A stretch of DNA of 9,922 nucleotides, taken from positions 1-9,922 of the forward strand of contig CALIRN010000188.1 in assembly GCA_938042265.1 (NCBI GenBank), in the 5' to 3' direction. Below, piece by piece: positions 1 through 7,878 of the stretch. Source of the stretch: an uncultured Eubacteriaceae bacterium. GTDB lineage: Bacteria; Bacillota; Clostridia; Lachnospirales; CAG-274. The notes below the pieces were generated by a model. It was not told the DNA's origin. It saw only the letters and a list, made by a program, of their open reading frames with translations, and did no database searches. Position numbers and translations under genes: made by a program. The number at the start of each line of letters is the position of its first letter. Position 1 is the stretch's first letter.

Positions 1-33
1 CTTTGTAAATAAACAAAACCTCATAAATAATTT

Positions 34-855
34 TTATTTCAGTTTATCCTCAATTCTCTGAGCCAAATAGTCAAATTGCTGTGCAATTTCCTCCTTAATA
101 TTACCGTTGTTTTCAGCAACGGAGCCTACAGTAGGGTCGGTAGGCAGCTCACAGAGCAGTTCAACGCCTGTTTCTGCCGCAAGCTTCACATTATCCCCGT
201 TAAAGAGCTTAATTTTTTCACCGCAGTGGGGACAAAGCATATAGCTCATATTTTCAATAATACCAAGTACATTAACATTCATCATTTTAGCCATATTAAT
301 TGATTTGGTAACAATCATACCTACCATATCCTGCGGCAGACTTACTGTAATAACTCCGCTTAAGGGGATTGACTGCATTACAGTTAAGGTAACGTCACCT
401 GTTCCCGGTGGCATATCTATTATAAGATAATCCAGCTCGCCCCAGTTTGTTTCACCCCAGAACTGCTGAATACAGCTTGATAAAAGTGAGCCTCTCCATA
501 TAACAGGCTGGTTTTCGTCCTCAAGCATCATATTAAGGCTTAAAACCTTAATACCCTCGGCGCTTTCCACCGGCACAATCATTTTATTTTCAGCATAGGC
601 ACGCTTGCCTGTAAGTCCCATAAGCCTTGCTGCGGAGGGCCCCGTAACATCGGCGTCCATAAGACCTACCTTATAGCCTTTTTTTCTGAGTGCCCTTGCA
701 AGGAGAGAGGAAACAGTGGATTTACCCACTCCGCCTTTGCCGCTCATTACACCTACTACATATTTAATCTTATTTGCAGGGTTGTTTACAATACCGCAGC
801 TTCTGCTGTCATTGCCGCACTTGCCGTTGGAAGGACAGCTTGAACAATCTGACAT
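34..855 (-). CDS. mrp: Mrp/NBP35 (ApbC)-type P-loop Fe-S cluster carrier ATPase
   Basis: This is a cytosolic P-loop ATPase that, by family knowledge, binds a labile Fe-S cluster and passes it to apoproteins. The 273-residue protein has the deviant Walker A of the MinD/Mrp group (SGKGGVGKS, residues 38-46), a conserved MDADVTGPS segment (66-74), the IIDMPPGTGD motif (145-154) and the CPHC pair (Cys208 and Cys211) that bridges a cluster between two subunits. The N-terminus carries four more cysteines, C4-x2-C7-x5-C13-x6-C20, resembling the N-terminal ferredoxin-like cluster site of NBP35 rather than the N-terminal domain of E. coli Mrp. The start is supported by GAGGTG seven bases upstream (863-868). 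The gene lies 33 bp after the methyltransferase/reductase gene and is probably the third gene of that operon. Its client proteins cannot be told from the sequence; ThiH in the neighbouring operon needs a 4Fe-4S cluster, but a link is only a guess. Confidence 0.93.
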   Translation of the reverse strand: MSDCSSCPSNGKCGNDSRSCGIVNNPANKIKYVVGVMSGKGGVGKSTVSSLLARALRKKGYKVGLMDADVTGPSAARLMGLTGKRAYAENKMIVPVESAEGIKVLSLNMMLEDENQPVIWRGSLLSSCIQQFWGETNWGELDYLIIDMPPGTGDVTLTVMQSIPLSGVITVSLPQDMVGMIVTKSINMAKMMNVNVLGIIENMSYMLCPHCGEKIKLFNGDNVKLAAETGVELLCELPTDPTVGSVAENNGNIKEEIAQQFDYLAQRIEDKLK

Positions 856-888
856 ATTAATTCACCTCATATATTTTTTATAATTTTT

Positions 889-2646
889 TCACAATGCCCG
901 TTTAATTATACTTGCAATCATTTCACAGCGGTTAAAGGGGGCAATAAGATAAAGCCCGTCAACATGGTCCTTTACTCTTGAAATTATATCACAGGCGATA
1001 TCCTCGCCTATGGCCTGAGCTTCTTCTCTGGTCATATCGGGATTAAAGCGTGCCACAAGCTCATGGGGGATGGTAACGCCTGCAAGCTCGTTATTTAAAA
1101 ATTGAACATTTTTATAGCTTACAGGAGGCATAATGCCTGCCAGTATTTTATAATCCCTGTCCTTGGGCAGTGACCTGATAAAATCAATGGTTTTGTTATC
1201 AAATATAGGCTGAGTAAGGAAAAACTCCGCACCGTTTTCATGCTTTTTCAAAAGTCTTTTCAGCTCTGCCTCCTTATTTTTAACATTAAGGTTTACTGCG
1301 CCGCCTATATATATTTTACCCTCATCAAATACACTTTCATTCATTTGTGAAATCATATCAATAAGAGTGTAGGAGTTCATATTAAATACGCTTTTTATAT
1401 CTGCCTTGTATTCTCCCGGCACAGGGTCACCTGTTACAACAAGAGTATTTCTGATTCCCTCCATATAGGCACCGAGAAGTACGGAGCGCAGAGAAACCGC
1501 ATTTTTATCACGGCAACAGATATGTGGCAGCACCTCAAGACCTGTTTCTCTTTTCAGCTTAAGGGAAGTAATAATTGAGTCAACTCTGGATTTGCCCATG
1601 GGCGAGTCGGCAATGGTAATAATATCAACACCGATTTTTTTCAGCAGCTTAGCTCCGTTCAGCAGCTTGGTGCAGTCGGGCTTAAAGGGAGGGTCAAGCT
1701 CAACGGCTAATACAAAATCATTGTTTTTCAGCTTTTTTTCAAAGAGGCTTTCCGTTATTACTTTGCAGTTTTCCTTGGTTTTAATATCCGTCAGCTTTTG
1801 CGGAGTCGATTTAGGGTTATAAAGTTTTTCCCTCAAAAGGGAAATATGCTTTGGCGTCGTGCCGCAGCAGCCGCCTACTGCCTTAATACCGTAATGTATA
1901 CAATTTGCAAGGGTTTGTGCAAAGTATTCGGGATTAAGTACATAGCAAACCCTACCGTTTATCATCTCTGGATAGCCTGCGTTTGGCAGGGCAAAAACAG
2001 GCTTTTCATATTCCGTAAGCTTTTTTAAAATGCTTTGCATGTGCATAGGACCTACGCCACAGTTAAAGCCCGTACTGTCTATATAAGGGCAGGCATTTGC
2101 CAGCCTTAAAAGTGTGCCTGCATAATATGAGTTTTTTGTGTAGCCTGTATCGGTAAGGGAATAGGATACGTGTATATAGCTGTCAGAGCAGCGCCTCTTT
2201 ATGTATTCGGCAAGCTTTGCGGGTGCGTCAGGCTCAATAAAGGTTTCAAGCATAAAGTTTTTTGCTCCGAGGCTAAGCCATATATCGGCTATGGCATAGT
2301 ATTCGGACATATCCTCGGCACCCGGTATGGGCCCAATATCAGCTGCGATTACCACAGGCCTTGTGCCTGCTGCATCAAGTGCAATTTCGTAGGCTGCGCT
2401 TATTATTTCTTTTATGTAAGACATATCACAGCTTAAGGATACGGTGTTGGCGGAAAAGGTATTTGTCCTTATAAGCGATGCTCCAGCATCTATATATTGT
2501 CTGTGTATATCCTCAATCATGGAGGGCTGCTCCATATTGGCAGTTTCGGCTCTTTCGCAAAGACCGCCCAAATGAGTGTAGTAAGTACCCATGGCGCCGT
2601 CTGTCAGCAGAATACCCTCACTTAACAGTTGCTTTAAATCAATCAT
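889..2646 (-). CDS. yitJ: Bifunctional homocysteine S-methyltransferase / 5,10-methylenetetrahydrofolate reductase
   Basis: This 585-residue fusion matches the YitJ-type family of Firmicutes. Residues 1 to about 290 form a homocysteine methyltransferase barrel: the LTDGAMGT start motif (14-21), TNTF (61-64), and the three zinc-binding cysteines in FNCG (Cys196) and GGCCGTTP (Cys260, Cys261). Residues from about 300 to the end are an FAD-dependent MTHFR barrel: VELDPP (315-320) with the glutamate expected to be catalytic, HICCRDKN (375-382, compare the HLTCRDRN-type motif), VVTGDPVP (403-410) and FFLTQPIFD (475-483). It should convert methylene-THF to methyl-THF and methylate homocysteine to methionine. 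It lacks the pterin-binding and B12-binding modules of full MetH, so the methyl donor at the first site cannot be decided from sequence. GAGG lies five bases before the start, within the 11-bp gap after the upstream gene. No SAM riboswitch is seen in front of the operon, although yitJ of B. subtilis has one. Confidence 0.93.
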   Translation of the reverse strand: MIDLKQLLSEGILLTDGAMGTYYTHLGGLCERAETANMEQPSMIEDIHRQYIDAGASLIRTNTFSANTVSLSCDMSYIKEIISAAYEIALDAAGTRPVVIAADIGPIPGAEDMSEYYAIADIWLSLGAKNFMLETFIEPDAPAKLAEYIKRRCSDSYIHVSYSLTDTGYTKNSYYAGTLLRLANACPYIDSTGFNCGVGPMHMQSILKKLTEYEKPVFALPNAGYPEMINGRVCYVLNPEYFAQTLANCIHYGIKAVGGCCGTTPKHISLLREKLYNPKSTPQKLTDIKTKENCKVITESLFEKKLKNNDFVLAVELDPPFKPDCTKLLNGAKLLKKIGVDIITIADSPMGKSRVDSIITSLKLKRETGLEVLPHICCRDKNAVSLRSVLLGAYMEGIRNTLVVTGDPVPGEYKADIKSVFNMNSYTLIDMISQMNESVFDEGKIYIGGAVNLNVKNKEAELKRLLKKHENGAEFFLTQPIFDNKTIDFIRSLPKDRDYKILAGIMPPVSYKNVQFLNNELAGVTIPHELVARFNPDMTREEAQAIGEDIACDIISRVKDHVDGLYLIAPFNRCEMIASIIKRAL

Positions 2647-2657
2647 TGTAACCTCGC

Positions 2658-4379
2658 TTATGCCAAAGGTACAGTTACCTCAATAACACCCTGTGAAACG
2701 GAGGCAATCTCTCCCGGGCTGAACATATAGGTAACACCATCGGCGGTAATATATTTTGATGCTTTTGAAAGATCAAATCTCTCATATACATCGGTATAAA
2801 AATTAAGTCTGTCCTTTTCAATAAGAGCTTTAAATGCTGCTCTTGCAGCAGAGTCCGTTTTAGCAGTATCATTTATAAGGCTGTCTACGGAAATAAGCTT
2901 GCCTGCCTTTAAGTCGCAGGTATAGGCGCTGTAGGTTGTAGCCTCACTGCCGTCACCCTTGTAAATATAGGTGCTTGTAACAATGCTTGCAATCTGACCA
3001 TCATTGTATTTAACCTCGTAATCACTTGTCCATAGCCAAGGCTCAAAGCGGTCGGTTTTTTTATCCTTTGTTTCCTCAAAGGCTTTGTAAGCGGCAAGGG
3101 CAGAGGACCTGTTATCCTCCTTGTAGGATGACATGGCATTTTGCTGGGTTTTGGCAATTACACTGTTTAAGGCGGAAAGACTGCTGCTACCTGCAAACTC
3201 AGGGTAAGATGTGTTTAATATCATTACTATGCCACTGTCCTGTGAATACAGCTTATCTTCATCAGTGACCTCATTAACCGCTGCTGACGAAGTGTTTGAA
3301 GTCTCAGGCTCCTTATCAGGCAGATCAATGCTGAATTCCTCAATTTTATCTGAAAGAACGCCTTTGTTTACCACGTAAATCATATTGCCGTCTTCAATAT
3401 AAAAGCTGGTATCATCAAATACAAGCCGATTAACCGAAAGCTCAGGGAAACCCTTTTCAATAAAGCCGTTTTTAGCGGTATCTGATGCATTTTCGTAAAG
3501 CTCGTTGGCGGTAAGTACATTACCTGTTTTTGAGCTTAAGGTTATGCCTGAAACGGTTACCTTATTTTCCTTATCGGAGCTTATGGTTTCCGTAACATAA
3601 AGGGATATAATATCGTTGCTGTCGGTTTTAACCTCATAGCTTACATTGTAGCTATAGTTCTTAAATATGCTTCTTGTACCGTTTTTTATACAATCCTGAT
3701 ATAAGTCATAAAGTCTTTTTGTGTTGGTGGTTTTATAGGAATTTACTCTGCCCTGCGCATCATCGGCAATATATTTATTAAGCTTTGCCGCAGATCTGCC
3801 GTTGCCCTTGAATACAGGATAAGAGGCTGTTACAGGCACAATATCGGTGCTGCCTGACTTAATTGAGTTGGAGTAATCCTTAATTGAGTAAGAGGGGACC
3901 ATATAAATGTCAGTATCGGTACGGCTGCTTTCCTCCAGGGTGTCCTCTGATGTGTAAATACTGATGGTTTTGTTTTCCGCATCCCAGTTAACCTGTGCTC
4001 CCAAACCTTCTGAAATAGCTCGTAAAGGCACATAGGTTTTTGTATCTATAATCTGTGCGGGTACGTCAAGCTTAACATTACCGTTGTCTGTTGTTATAAT
4101 ATCTGAGCCTATTGAAAGGCTCACGCTTTTGTCGCCTAAGGTGCAGGTAACGGTTTTGCTTTCCGCCTCCCAGCTTACCTCAGCCCCCATTTCCTCAAGA
4201 ACATCACGGAAGGGCACAAGGGTTGTACCGTTTTCAACAACAGGGCCGTAAAGCATTTCAAGGGGATCTGCTCCGTTAATGCTTATGGGAAAGTCTGCTG
4301 CCTCGTATGCATACACAGGCATACATAAGGAGGAGATAAGCATAAGTGCCGCAAGTGGTAACGACAGTTTTCTTTTCAT
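2658..4379 (-). CDS. Secreted protein: copper-amine-oxidase-N-like domain plus two RsiV-type (DUF3298) repeats
   Basis: This is a 573-residue exported protein of unknown role. Residues 1-24 are a clear signal peptide: KRK, a hydrophobic run, then a likely cleavage after VYA (22-24). Residues about 31-143 are a copper-amine-oxidase N1-like (stalk) domain with its two hallmark repeats: LVPFRDVLEEMGAEVSW (54-70) and YVPLRAISEGLGAQVNW (116-132). Two copies of a DUF4163/DUF3298 module follow, roughly 180-353 and 383-573. Both begin with a SYPxF segment (186-190 and 391-395) and both contain an alternating-strand stretch (Y244 onward; Y454 onward). Copy two keeps the family ending YMFSPGEIASVSQGVIEV. 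The family includes the extracellular part of RsiV, a lysozyme-sensing anti-sigma factor. No membrane anchor or sigma-binding domain is present here, so it is not an anti-sigma factor itself. No LPXTG motif or SLH domain is seen. AGAGG lies eight bases before the start. It is first in an operon with two cytosolic metabolic genes. Confidence 0.85.
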   Translation of the reverse strand: MKRKLSLPLAALMLISSLCMPVYAYEAADFPISINGADPLEMLYGPVVENGTTLVPFRDVLEEMGAEVSWEAESKTVTCTLGDKSVSLSIGSDIITTDNGNVKLDVPAQIIDTKTYVPLRAISEGLGAQVNWDAENKTISIYTSEDTLEESSRTDTDIYMVPSYSIKDYSNSIKSGSTDIVPVTASYPVFKGNGRSAAKLNKYIADDAQGRVNSYKTTNTKRLYDLYQDCIKNGTRSIFKNYSYNVSYEVKTDSNDIISLYVTETISSDKENKVTVSGITLSSKTGNVLTANELYENASDTAKNGFIEKGFPELSVNRLVFDDTSFYIEDGNMIYVVNKGVLSDKIEEFSIDLPDKEPETSNTSSAAVNEVTDEDKLYSQDSGIVMILNTSYPEFAGSSSLSALNSVIAKTQQNAMSSYKEDNRSSALAAYKAFEETKDKKTDRFEPWLWTSDYEVKYNDGQIASIVTSTYIYKGDGSEATTYSAYTCDLKAGKLISVDSLINDTAKTDSAARAAFKALIEKDRLNFYTDVYERFDLSKASKYITADGVTYMFSPGEIASVSQGVIEVTVPLA

Positions 4380-4424
4380 ATAATAAACCTCTTTTCTTTA
4401 TTGGCGATTTTTTTGCTTAATAAG

Positions 4425-4453
4425 ATTATACAACAAAAGCTCATCAATGTAAA
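4425..4453 (-). promoter_or_regulatory. Predicted sigma-A promoter of the DUF3298-yitJ-mrp unit
   Basis: On the minus strand, TTTACA (4448-4453) and TATAAT (4425-4430) are separated by exactly 17 bp. Transcription would start near 4418 and give a leader of about 39 nt, too short for a riboswitch. It lies downstream of the thi operon terminator, so the following genes form a separate unit. The match is to consensus only. Confidence 0.72.
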
Positions 4454-4503
4454 TTTAATTTTATATTAAGCAGTGAGGCTATTTGAACTCCTGCATAATG
4501 TAA

Positions 4504-4538
4504 AAAGTAAGCCCTTAGCCTGATGCGGGGCTTACTTT
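4504..4538 (-). terminator. Intrinsic terminator of the thi operon
   Basis: The arms AAAGTAAGCCC and GGGCTTACTTT (4528-4538 and 4504-4514) form a perfect 11-bp stem with a 13-nt loop. On the minus strand the stem ends in a U-run (TTTTT, 4502-4506, partly inside the stem). It sits 5 bp past the tenI stop and before the next promoter, the expected place for operon termination. Confidence 0.88.
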
Positions 4539-4543
4539 ATCGG

Positions 4544-5119
4544 TTAAAAACTATTGATTAATGACTGAGGCTTATCAGATGTCATAAGTGAGGACATAAG
4601 GCATACGCCCTTTGCGCCTGCGCTTATTGTCAGATGTGCGTTTTCGGCAGTAATTCCTCCTATGGCATATACGGGTATGCTTACATGGGAGCATACCTCC
4701 CTTAGAGCATCGGTACCTCTTGGCGCAAGCCCTTTTTTACAGTCGGTTGCAAAAATATGACCGTAGGTTATGTAATCTGCTCCAAGCTTTTGAGCCTTCA
4801 GTGCATCGTCCGTACTATGGGTTGATATACCAAACAGCTTAAAGCTGTCGTATCCGCCCTTTTCCGCAAGGGACAGGGGTAGATGAATGCCGTCTGCACC
4901 GATTTTTCGGGCAGTGTAAAAAAATGTATTGCAGATTAGGGGAATACTATGCTTTTTGCATATTTCAAGGGCTTTTTCGGCAAAGGCGGCATATTCCTCC
5001 TCTGTTAAATCCTTTTCGCGCAGAATAATATATTTTGGCTTTGCTTCTGCAATTTCCTCAAGTCGTGTAAAAAAATCGGTTTTACACAGCCTTCTTGATG
5101 TAACACAAATTATCTCCAT
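4544..5119 (-). CDS. tenI: TenI-type thiazole tautomerase (ThiE-like fold)
   Basis: This 191-residue TIM-barrel protein belongs to the ThiE/TenI superfamily. It has the REK motif (34-36), ADGIHLP (75-81), GADYITYGHIFATDCKKG (113-130) and PVYAIGGIT (149-157). It resembles TenI more than ThiE. The GHxFxTDCKKG stretch matches what I recall of B. subtilis TenI, and His121 sits where the TenI catalytic histidine falls. The Asn-Asp-Arg motif that helps ThiE bind magnesium and pyrophosphate is replaced by CNTF (63-66). By family knowledge, TenI aromatises the ThiG product and does not make thiamine phosphate. The start lies 2 bp after the thiH stop, with a modest AAGGG ribosome site, so translational coupling is likely. 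An automated label of thiamine-phosphate synthase is possible but is less well supported. As the last gene before the terminator, it completes a thiazole-making operon. Confidence 0.85.
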   Translation of the reverse strand: MEIICVTSRRLCKTDFFTRLEEIAEAKPKYIILREKDLTEEEYAAFAEKALEICKKHSIPLICNTFFYTARKIGADGIHLPLSLAEKGGYDSFKLFGISTHSTDDALKAQKLGADYITYGHIFATDCKKGLAPRGTDALREVCSHVSIPVYAIGGITAENAHLTISAGAKGVCLMSSLMTSDKPQSLINSF

Positions 5120-5121
5120 AA

Positions 5122-6288
5122 TTATACCCTTATGTAATCGGTAAATACAGGCTGTAAGCCCTTTGCGATAATTGCTGCCCTTACCTCGTCAACACTTCTC
5201 GGATCGGAAATATCAAACTGCTCATCGCCCTTGTTTTCATGGGCGTGACCGCCTACGCCAACACTTACGCCTGCGGAAATTTTTGTGGCGCACATACCTA
5301 TTACATTATCTCTGAAGCCTGCACGCTCTCTTGTGGAAATAGTAATTCCGGCAAAGGGCATAAACAGACGGTACGCTGTCATTACCTGCAAGAGTTGACG
5401 CTCGTGTACGTCCTTTGGATTATTTTCCTCATTGTTGATATAAGGCCTCAAGCGGGGAGGCGAAAAGGAGATTTCTGCCTGAGGGTACTTCTGCTGTATA
5501 AACTTTGCGTGGAGTCCCGTTGCAAGGGCATCCTTGCGGAAGTCATCAAGGCCAAGGAGAGCGCCGAAGGCAACACCTCGCATACCGCCCCTTAAGGCAC
5601 GCTCCTGTGCGTTAAAGCGATAGGGGTAAATTCTTTTTGAGCCTCTAAGGTGCATTTCTTCATATTTATTGGTGTTGTAGGTTTCCTGATATACACATAC
5701 ATAGTCTGCGCCGCACTCGTGGAGATACTTATACTCGTCTGTGTTAAGCGGATAAATTTCAATGCCTACCAGATTAAAGTACTTTGCGGCAAGCTTAACA
5801 GCCTTGCCTATATACTCAACGGAGGACATTTTCTTTTCCTCTCCCGTTAAAAGCAGAATATCCTGCAAGCCTGTTTTTGCAATGGTCTTAAGTTCCTCCT
5901 CAATTTCCTCATAGGTCAGCCTTGCTCTGTTTATACGGTTGGCACAGTTAAAGCCGCAGTATACACAGTAATTTTCACAGTAGTTGGCAATATAAAGAGG
6001 TGTAAACATTGATACGGAGCTGCCAAAGTGTCTGCCTGTTTCAACCTTTGCACGCTGTGCCATCTGCTCCAGGTACGGCAGTGCGGCAGGGGATAAAAGT
6101 GCCTTAAATTCCTCAATGTCAATGTTATATGCCGCAAGTGCTCTTTCAACATCATCAGCAGTGTATTTGCCGTAATCGTAGGCAGACATTTCCGCAAGGA
6201 CTCTGTACATTATATCCGAGTCTATTGCCTCCATGCCCTGCATATATTCCATGTGGTTGTATTTTCTTATATCCTTAATCATTTTCAT
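5122..6288 (-). CDS. thiH: ThiH, radical SAM 2-iminoacetate (dehydroglycine) synthase
   Basis: ThiH cleaves L-tyrosine with a 5'-deoxyadenosyl radical to give dehydroglycine, which ThiG condenses into the thiazole, and p-cresol. The 388-residue protein has the radical SAM cluster motif C104-x3-C108-x2-C111 followed by GF, the MFTPLYIANYC lead-in (94-104), an LLLTGE motif in the second strand, FGALLGL (245-251) for SAM contacts, and a C-terminal segment with SVGVGGH. Length and ending (PVFTDYIRV) fit a complete enzyme. The first ATG overlaps the thiG stop by one base (TGATG). GGAGG (6293-6297) is only 4 bases from this ATG but 10 bases from the next in-frame ATG at 6282, so the true start may be two codons later. 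Its use in place of ThiO points to an anaerobe. Confidence 0.95.
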   Translation of the reverse strand: MKMIKDIRKYNHMEYMQGMEAIDSDIMYRVLAEMSAYDYGKYTADDVERALAAYNIDIEEFKALLSPAALPYLEQMAQRAKVETGRHFGSSVSMFTPLYIANYCENYCVYCGFNCANRINRARLTYEEIEEELKTIAKTGLQDILLLTGEEKKMSSVEYIGKAVKLAAKYFNLVGIEIYPLNTDEYKYLHECGADYVCVYQETYNTNKYEEMHLRGSKRIYPYRFNAQERALRGGMRGVAFGALLGLDDFRKDALATGLHAKFIQQKYPQAEISFSPPRLRPYINNEENNPKDVHERQLLQVMTAYRLFMPFAGITISTRERAGFRDNVIGMCATKISAGVSVGVGGHAHENKGDEQFDISDPRSVDEVRAAIIAKGLQPVFTDYIRV

Positions 6289-7058
6289 CAGTCCTCCAGA
6301 AATCCCGTAAGGGGGCTTGACGCCTCGCCACCCCTTGAAAGTACCCTACCAAGACCTGCAAGGTAGGCCTTTCTGCCTGCTTCAATGGCAAGACGGAAAG
6401 CCCCTGCCATTTGCGCCACATCACCTGCGGTAGCAATAGCCGTGTTTGCCATAACGGCAGCCGCGCCCATTTCCATAGCCTCACAAGCCTGAGATGGCCT
6501 GCCGATACCTGCATCAACTATAATAGGCAGATTTATTTCATCAATTAAAATTTGTATAAATTCACTGGTGGCAAGACCTTTATTGCTGCCGATAGGCGAG
6601 CCTAAGGGCATAACTGCAGCAGCCCCCGCGTTTTCCAAATCACGTGCCACGTTAAGATCGGGATACATATAAGGCATTACAATAAAGCCCTCCTTTGCAA
6701 GTACCTCGGTGGCCCTGATTGTTTCATTATTGTCGGGCAGCAGATATTTGCTGTCACGTACTACCTCAATTTTAACAAAGTCACCGCAGCCCAGTTCTCT
6801 TGAAAGCCTTGCAATTCTTACCGCCTCATCTGCATTTCTTGCGCCTGAGGTGTTAGGTAAAAGGGTAATACCCTCAGGCATATAGTCAAGTATGTTTTCC
6901 TCACAGTCACCATTGGCGCGTCTTAAGGCAAGGGTGGCTATTTCGGCGCCGCTGTTTTCCAACACCTTTTTTGTCATATCTAAAGTGAATTTGCCAGAGC
7001 CCAAAATAAAACGTGAGTTAAACTCATGTCCTCCGATAATAAGCTTGTCATTATTCAT
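6288..7058 (-). CDS. thiG: ThiG, thiazole synthase
   Basis: ThiG builds the thiazole phosphate ring from 1-deoxyxylulose 5-phosphate, dehydroglycine and the thiocarboxylate of ThiS. The 256-residue TIM barrel has the N-terminal SRFILGSGKF (15-24), the Schiff-base lysine in VKIEVV (Lys96, the position known for B. subtilis), Glu98, PLGSPIGSNKG (151-161), VDAGIGRPS (181-189) and the phosphate-binding MANTAIA (203-209). Length is normal and no key residue is missing. The start is fixed by AAGGAGG (7066-7072), seven bases upstream and overlapping the thiF stop codon; the thiF-thiG gap is 15 bp. The downstream thiH overlaps by one base, which suggests coupled, near-equal production of the two partner proteins. 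Confidence 0.97.
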   Translation of the reverse strand: MNNDKLIIGGHEFNSRFILGSGKFTLDMTKKVLENSGAEIATLALRRANGDCEENILDYMPEGITLLPNTSGARNADEAVRIARLSRELGCGDFVKIEVVRDSKYLLPDNNETIRATEVLAKEGFIVMPYMYPDLNVARDLENAGAAAVMPLGSPIGSNKGLATSEFIQILIDEINLPIIVDAGIGRPSQACEAMEMGAAAVMANTAIATAGDVAQMAGAFRLAIEAGRKAYLAGLGRVLSRGGEASSPLTGFLED

Positions 7059-7073
7059 AATATTTCCTCCTTT

Positions 7074-7877
7074 TTAAGGCTCATAATTGCCATTAATAAT
7101 CCTAAGTACCATATTTGCCTGATGTGCTGCACAAAGGGCTGCTCTAGGTGCCATTAACCCCATCCCGAAGTCTGCGGCGGTTACACCGTCACCGCACAGA
7201 TAAAGGTTTTTCATGGGTCGGACGGTTTTTATTGTGTTGGAGCTTTCAATTCCCGCAAGTCCTGATGCACAAACAATGGGGGTATCGGGCATAAGCTCCA
7301 GTATACCGTTTACAAGCACCGCCTTACTGTCAGGGTTGTCAAATGCCTCGCAGACTACATCGAAACCCGAAAAGATTTCCTCCACATTTGTTTCATCAAT
7401 GCGGATATTTTTGGCTTCGACCGTAATATAGGGGTTGATTTTGTTAAGTTGTGCCTTCATTGCGTCGGTTTTATACATACCCAAATGCTCTGTAAGGTAT
7501 TGCTGACGGTTAAGGTTGCTGGGCTCAACCATATCAAAGTCAACCAGTAAAAGTCTGCCTACACCTGAACGTGCCAGCATAACGGCTATGTTTGAGCCCA
7601 GTCCGCCAAGTCCTGCTATTGCCACGCCTGCAGCCTTAAGTTTGCCGTGCAGACCCGGCGTGTGCCGTGCTGCCATAAGTGCTTCAAGCTCTGACTTGTC
7701 GGGCATAACTCCTTTTTTTATTATAAATACATTGCAGTTCTCCTTAAGCTTTTTATCGGTGCCTGTCTGAAAGCCGTCATATATTGTTATGCACTCAGGG
7801 CTGAAAAGCTCATCACGCAGCTGGAAAAGGGTTGTTTTGGCAGTATCCGTTTTTTTGCCGTTAAGGTATATTAACAT
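7074..7877 (-). CDS. thiF: ThiF family-2 ThiS adenylyltransferase with N-terminal ThiS-like domain
   Basis: This E1-like enzyme should adenylate the C-terminal glycine of ThiS before sulfur transfer. I start it at the ATG at 7875-7877, one base after the thiS stop, because GGAGG (7886-7890) lies eight bases upstream; this gives 267 residues. An upstream ATG would add nine residues inside thiS and has no better support. Residues 1 to about 56 look like a degenerate ubiquitin-like domain that opens with YLNGK, as ThiS does. Residues about 66-267 are the Rossmann E1 core: nucleotide loop GLGGLGSN (89-96), VDFDMVEPSNLNRQQY (112-127) with the aspartate, asparagine and arginine that contact ATP, and K136-x-D138. 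There are no CxxC pairs, so the structural zinc of E. coli ThiF is absent. This fits the short, clostridial-type ThiF family found beside thiS, thiG and thiH. The partner cysteine and sulfur donor are not evident. Confidence 0.93.
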   Translation of the reverse strand: MLIYLNGKKTDTAKTTLFQLRDELFSPECITIYDGFQTGTDKKLKENCNVFIIKKGVMPDKSELEALMAARHTPGLHGKLKAAGVAIAGLGGLGSNIAVMLARSGVGRLLLVDFDMVEPSNLNRQQYLTEHLGMYKTDAMKAQLNKINPYITVEAKNIRIDETNVEEIFSGFDVVCEAFDNPDSKAVLVNGILELMPDTPIVCASGLAGIESSNTIKTVRPMKNLYLCGDGVTAADFGMGLMAPRAALCAAHQANMVLRIINGNYEP

Positions 7878-7878
7878 T

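Noticed and set aside
1..33. Start of a further gene downstream of mrp (a GAGG on the minus strand at 18-21)
   Set aside because: No convincing start codon follows within the window and no terminator is visible; what follows lies outside.
1592..2436. Plus-strand open frames within the methyltransferase/MTHFR gene
   Set aside because: They are shadows of a strongly recognisable minus-strand gene, with Cys/Phe/Tyr-rich translations typical of antisense frames.
4454..4503. Possible small gene or regulatory site between the thi terminator and the next promoter
   Set aside because: The stretch is AT-rich with no start codon plus ribosome site and no symmetry beyond the terminator.
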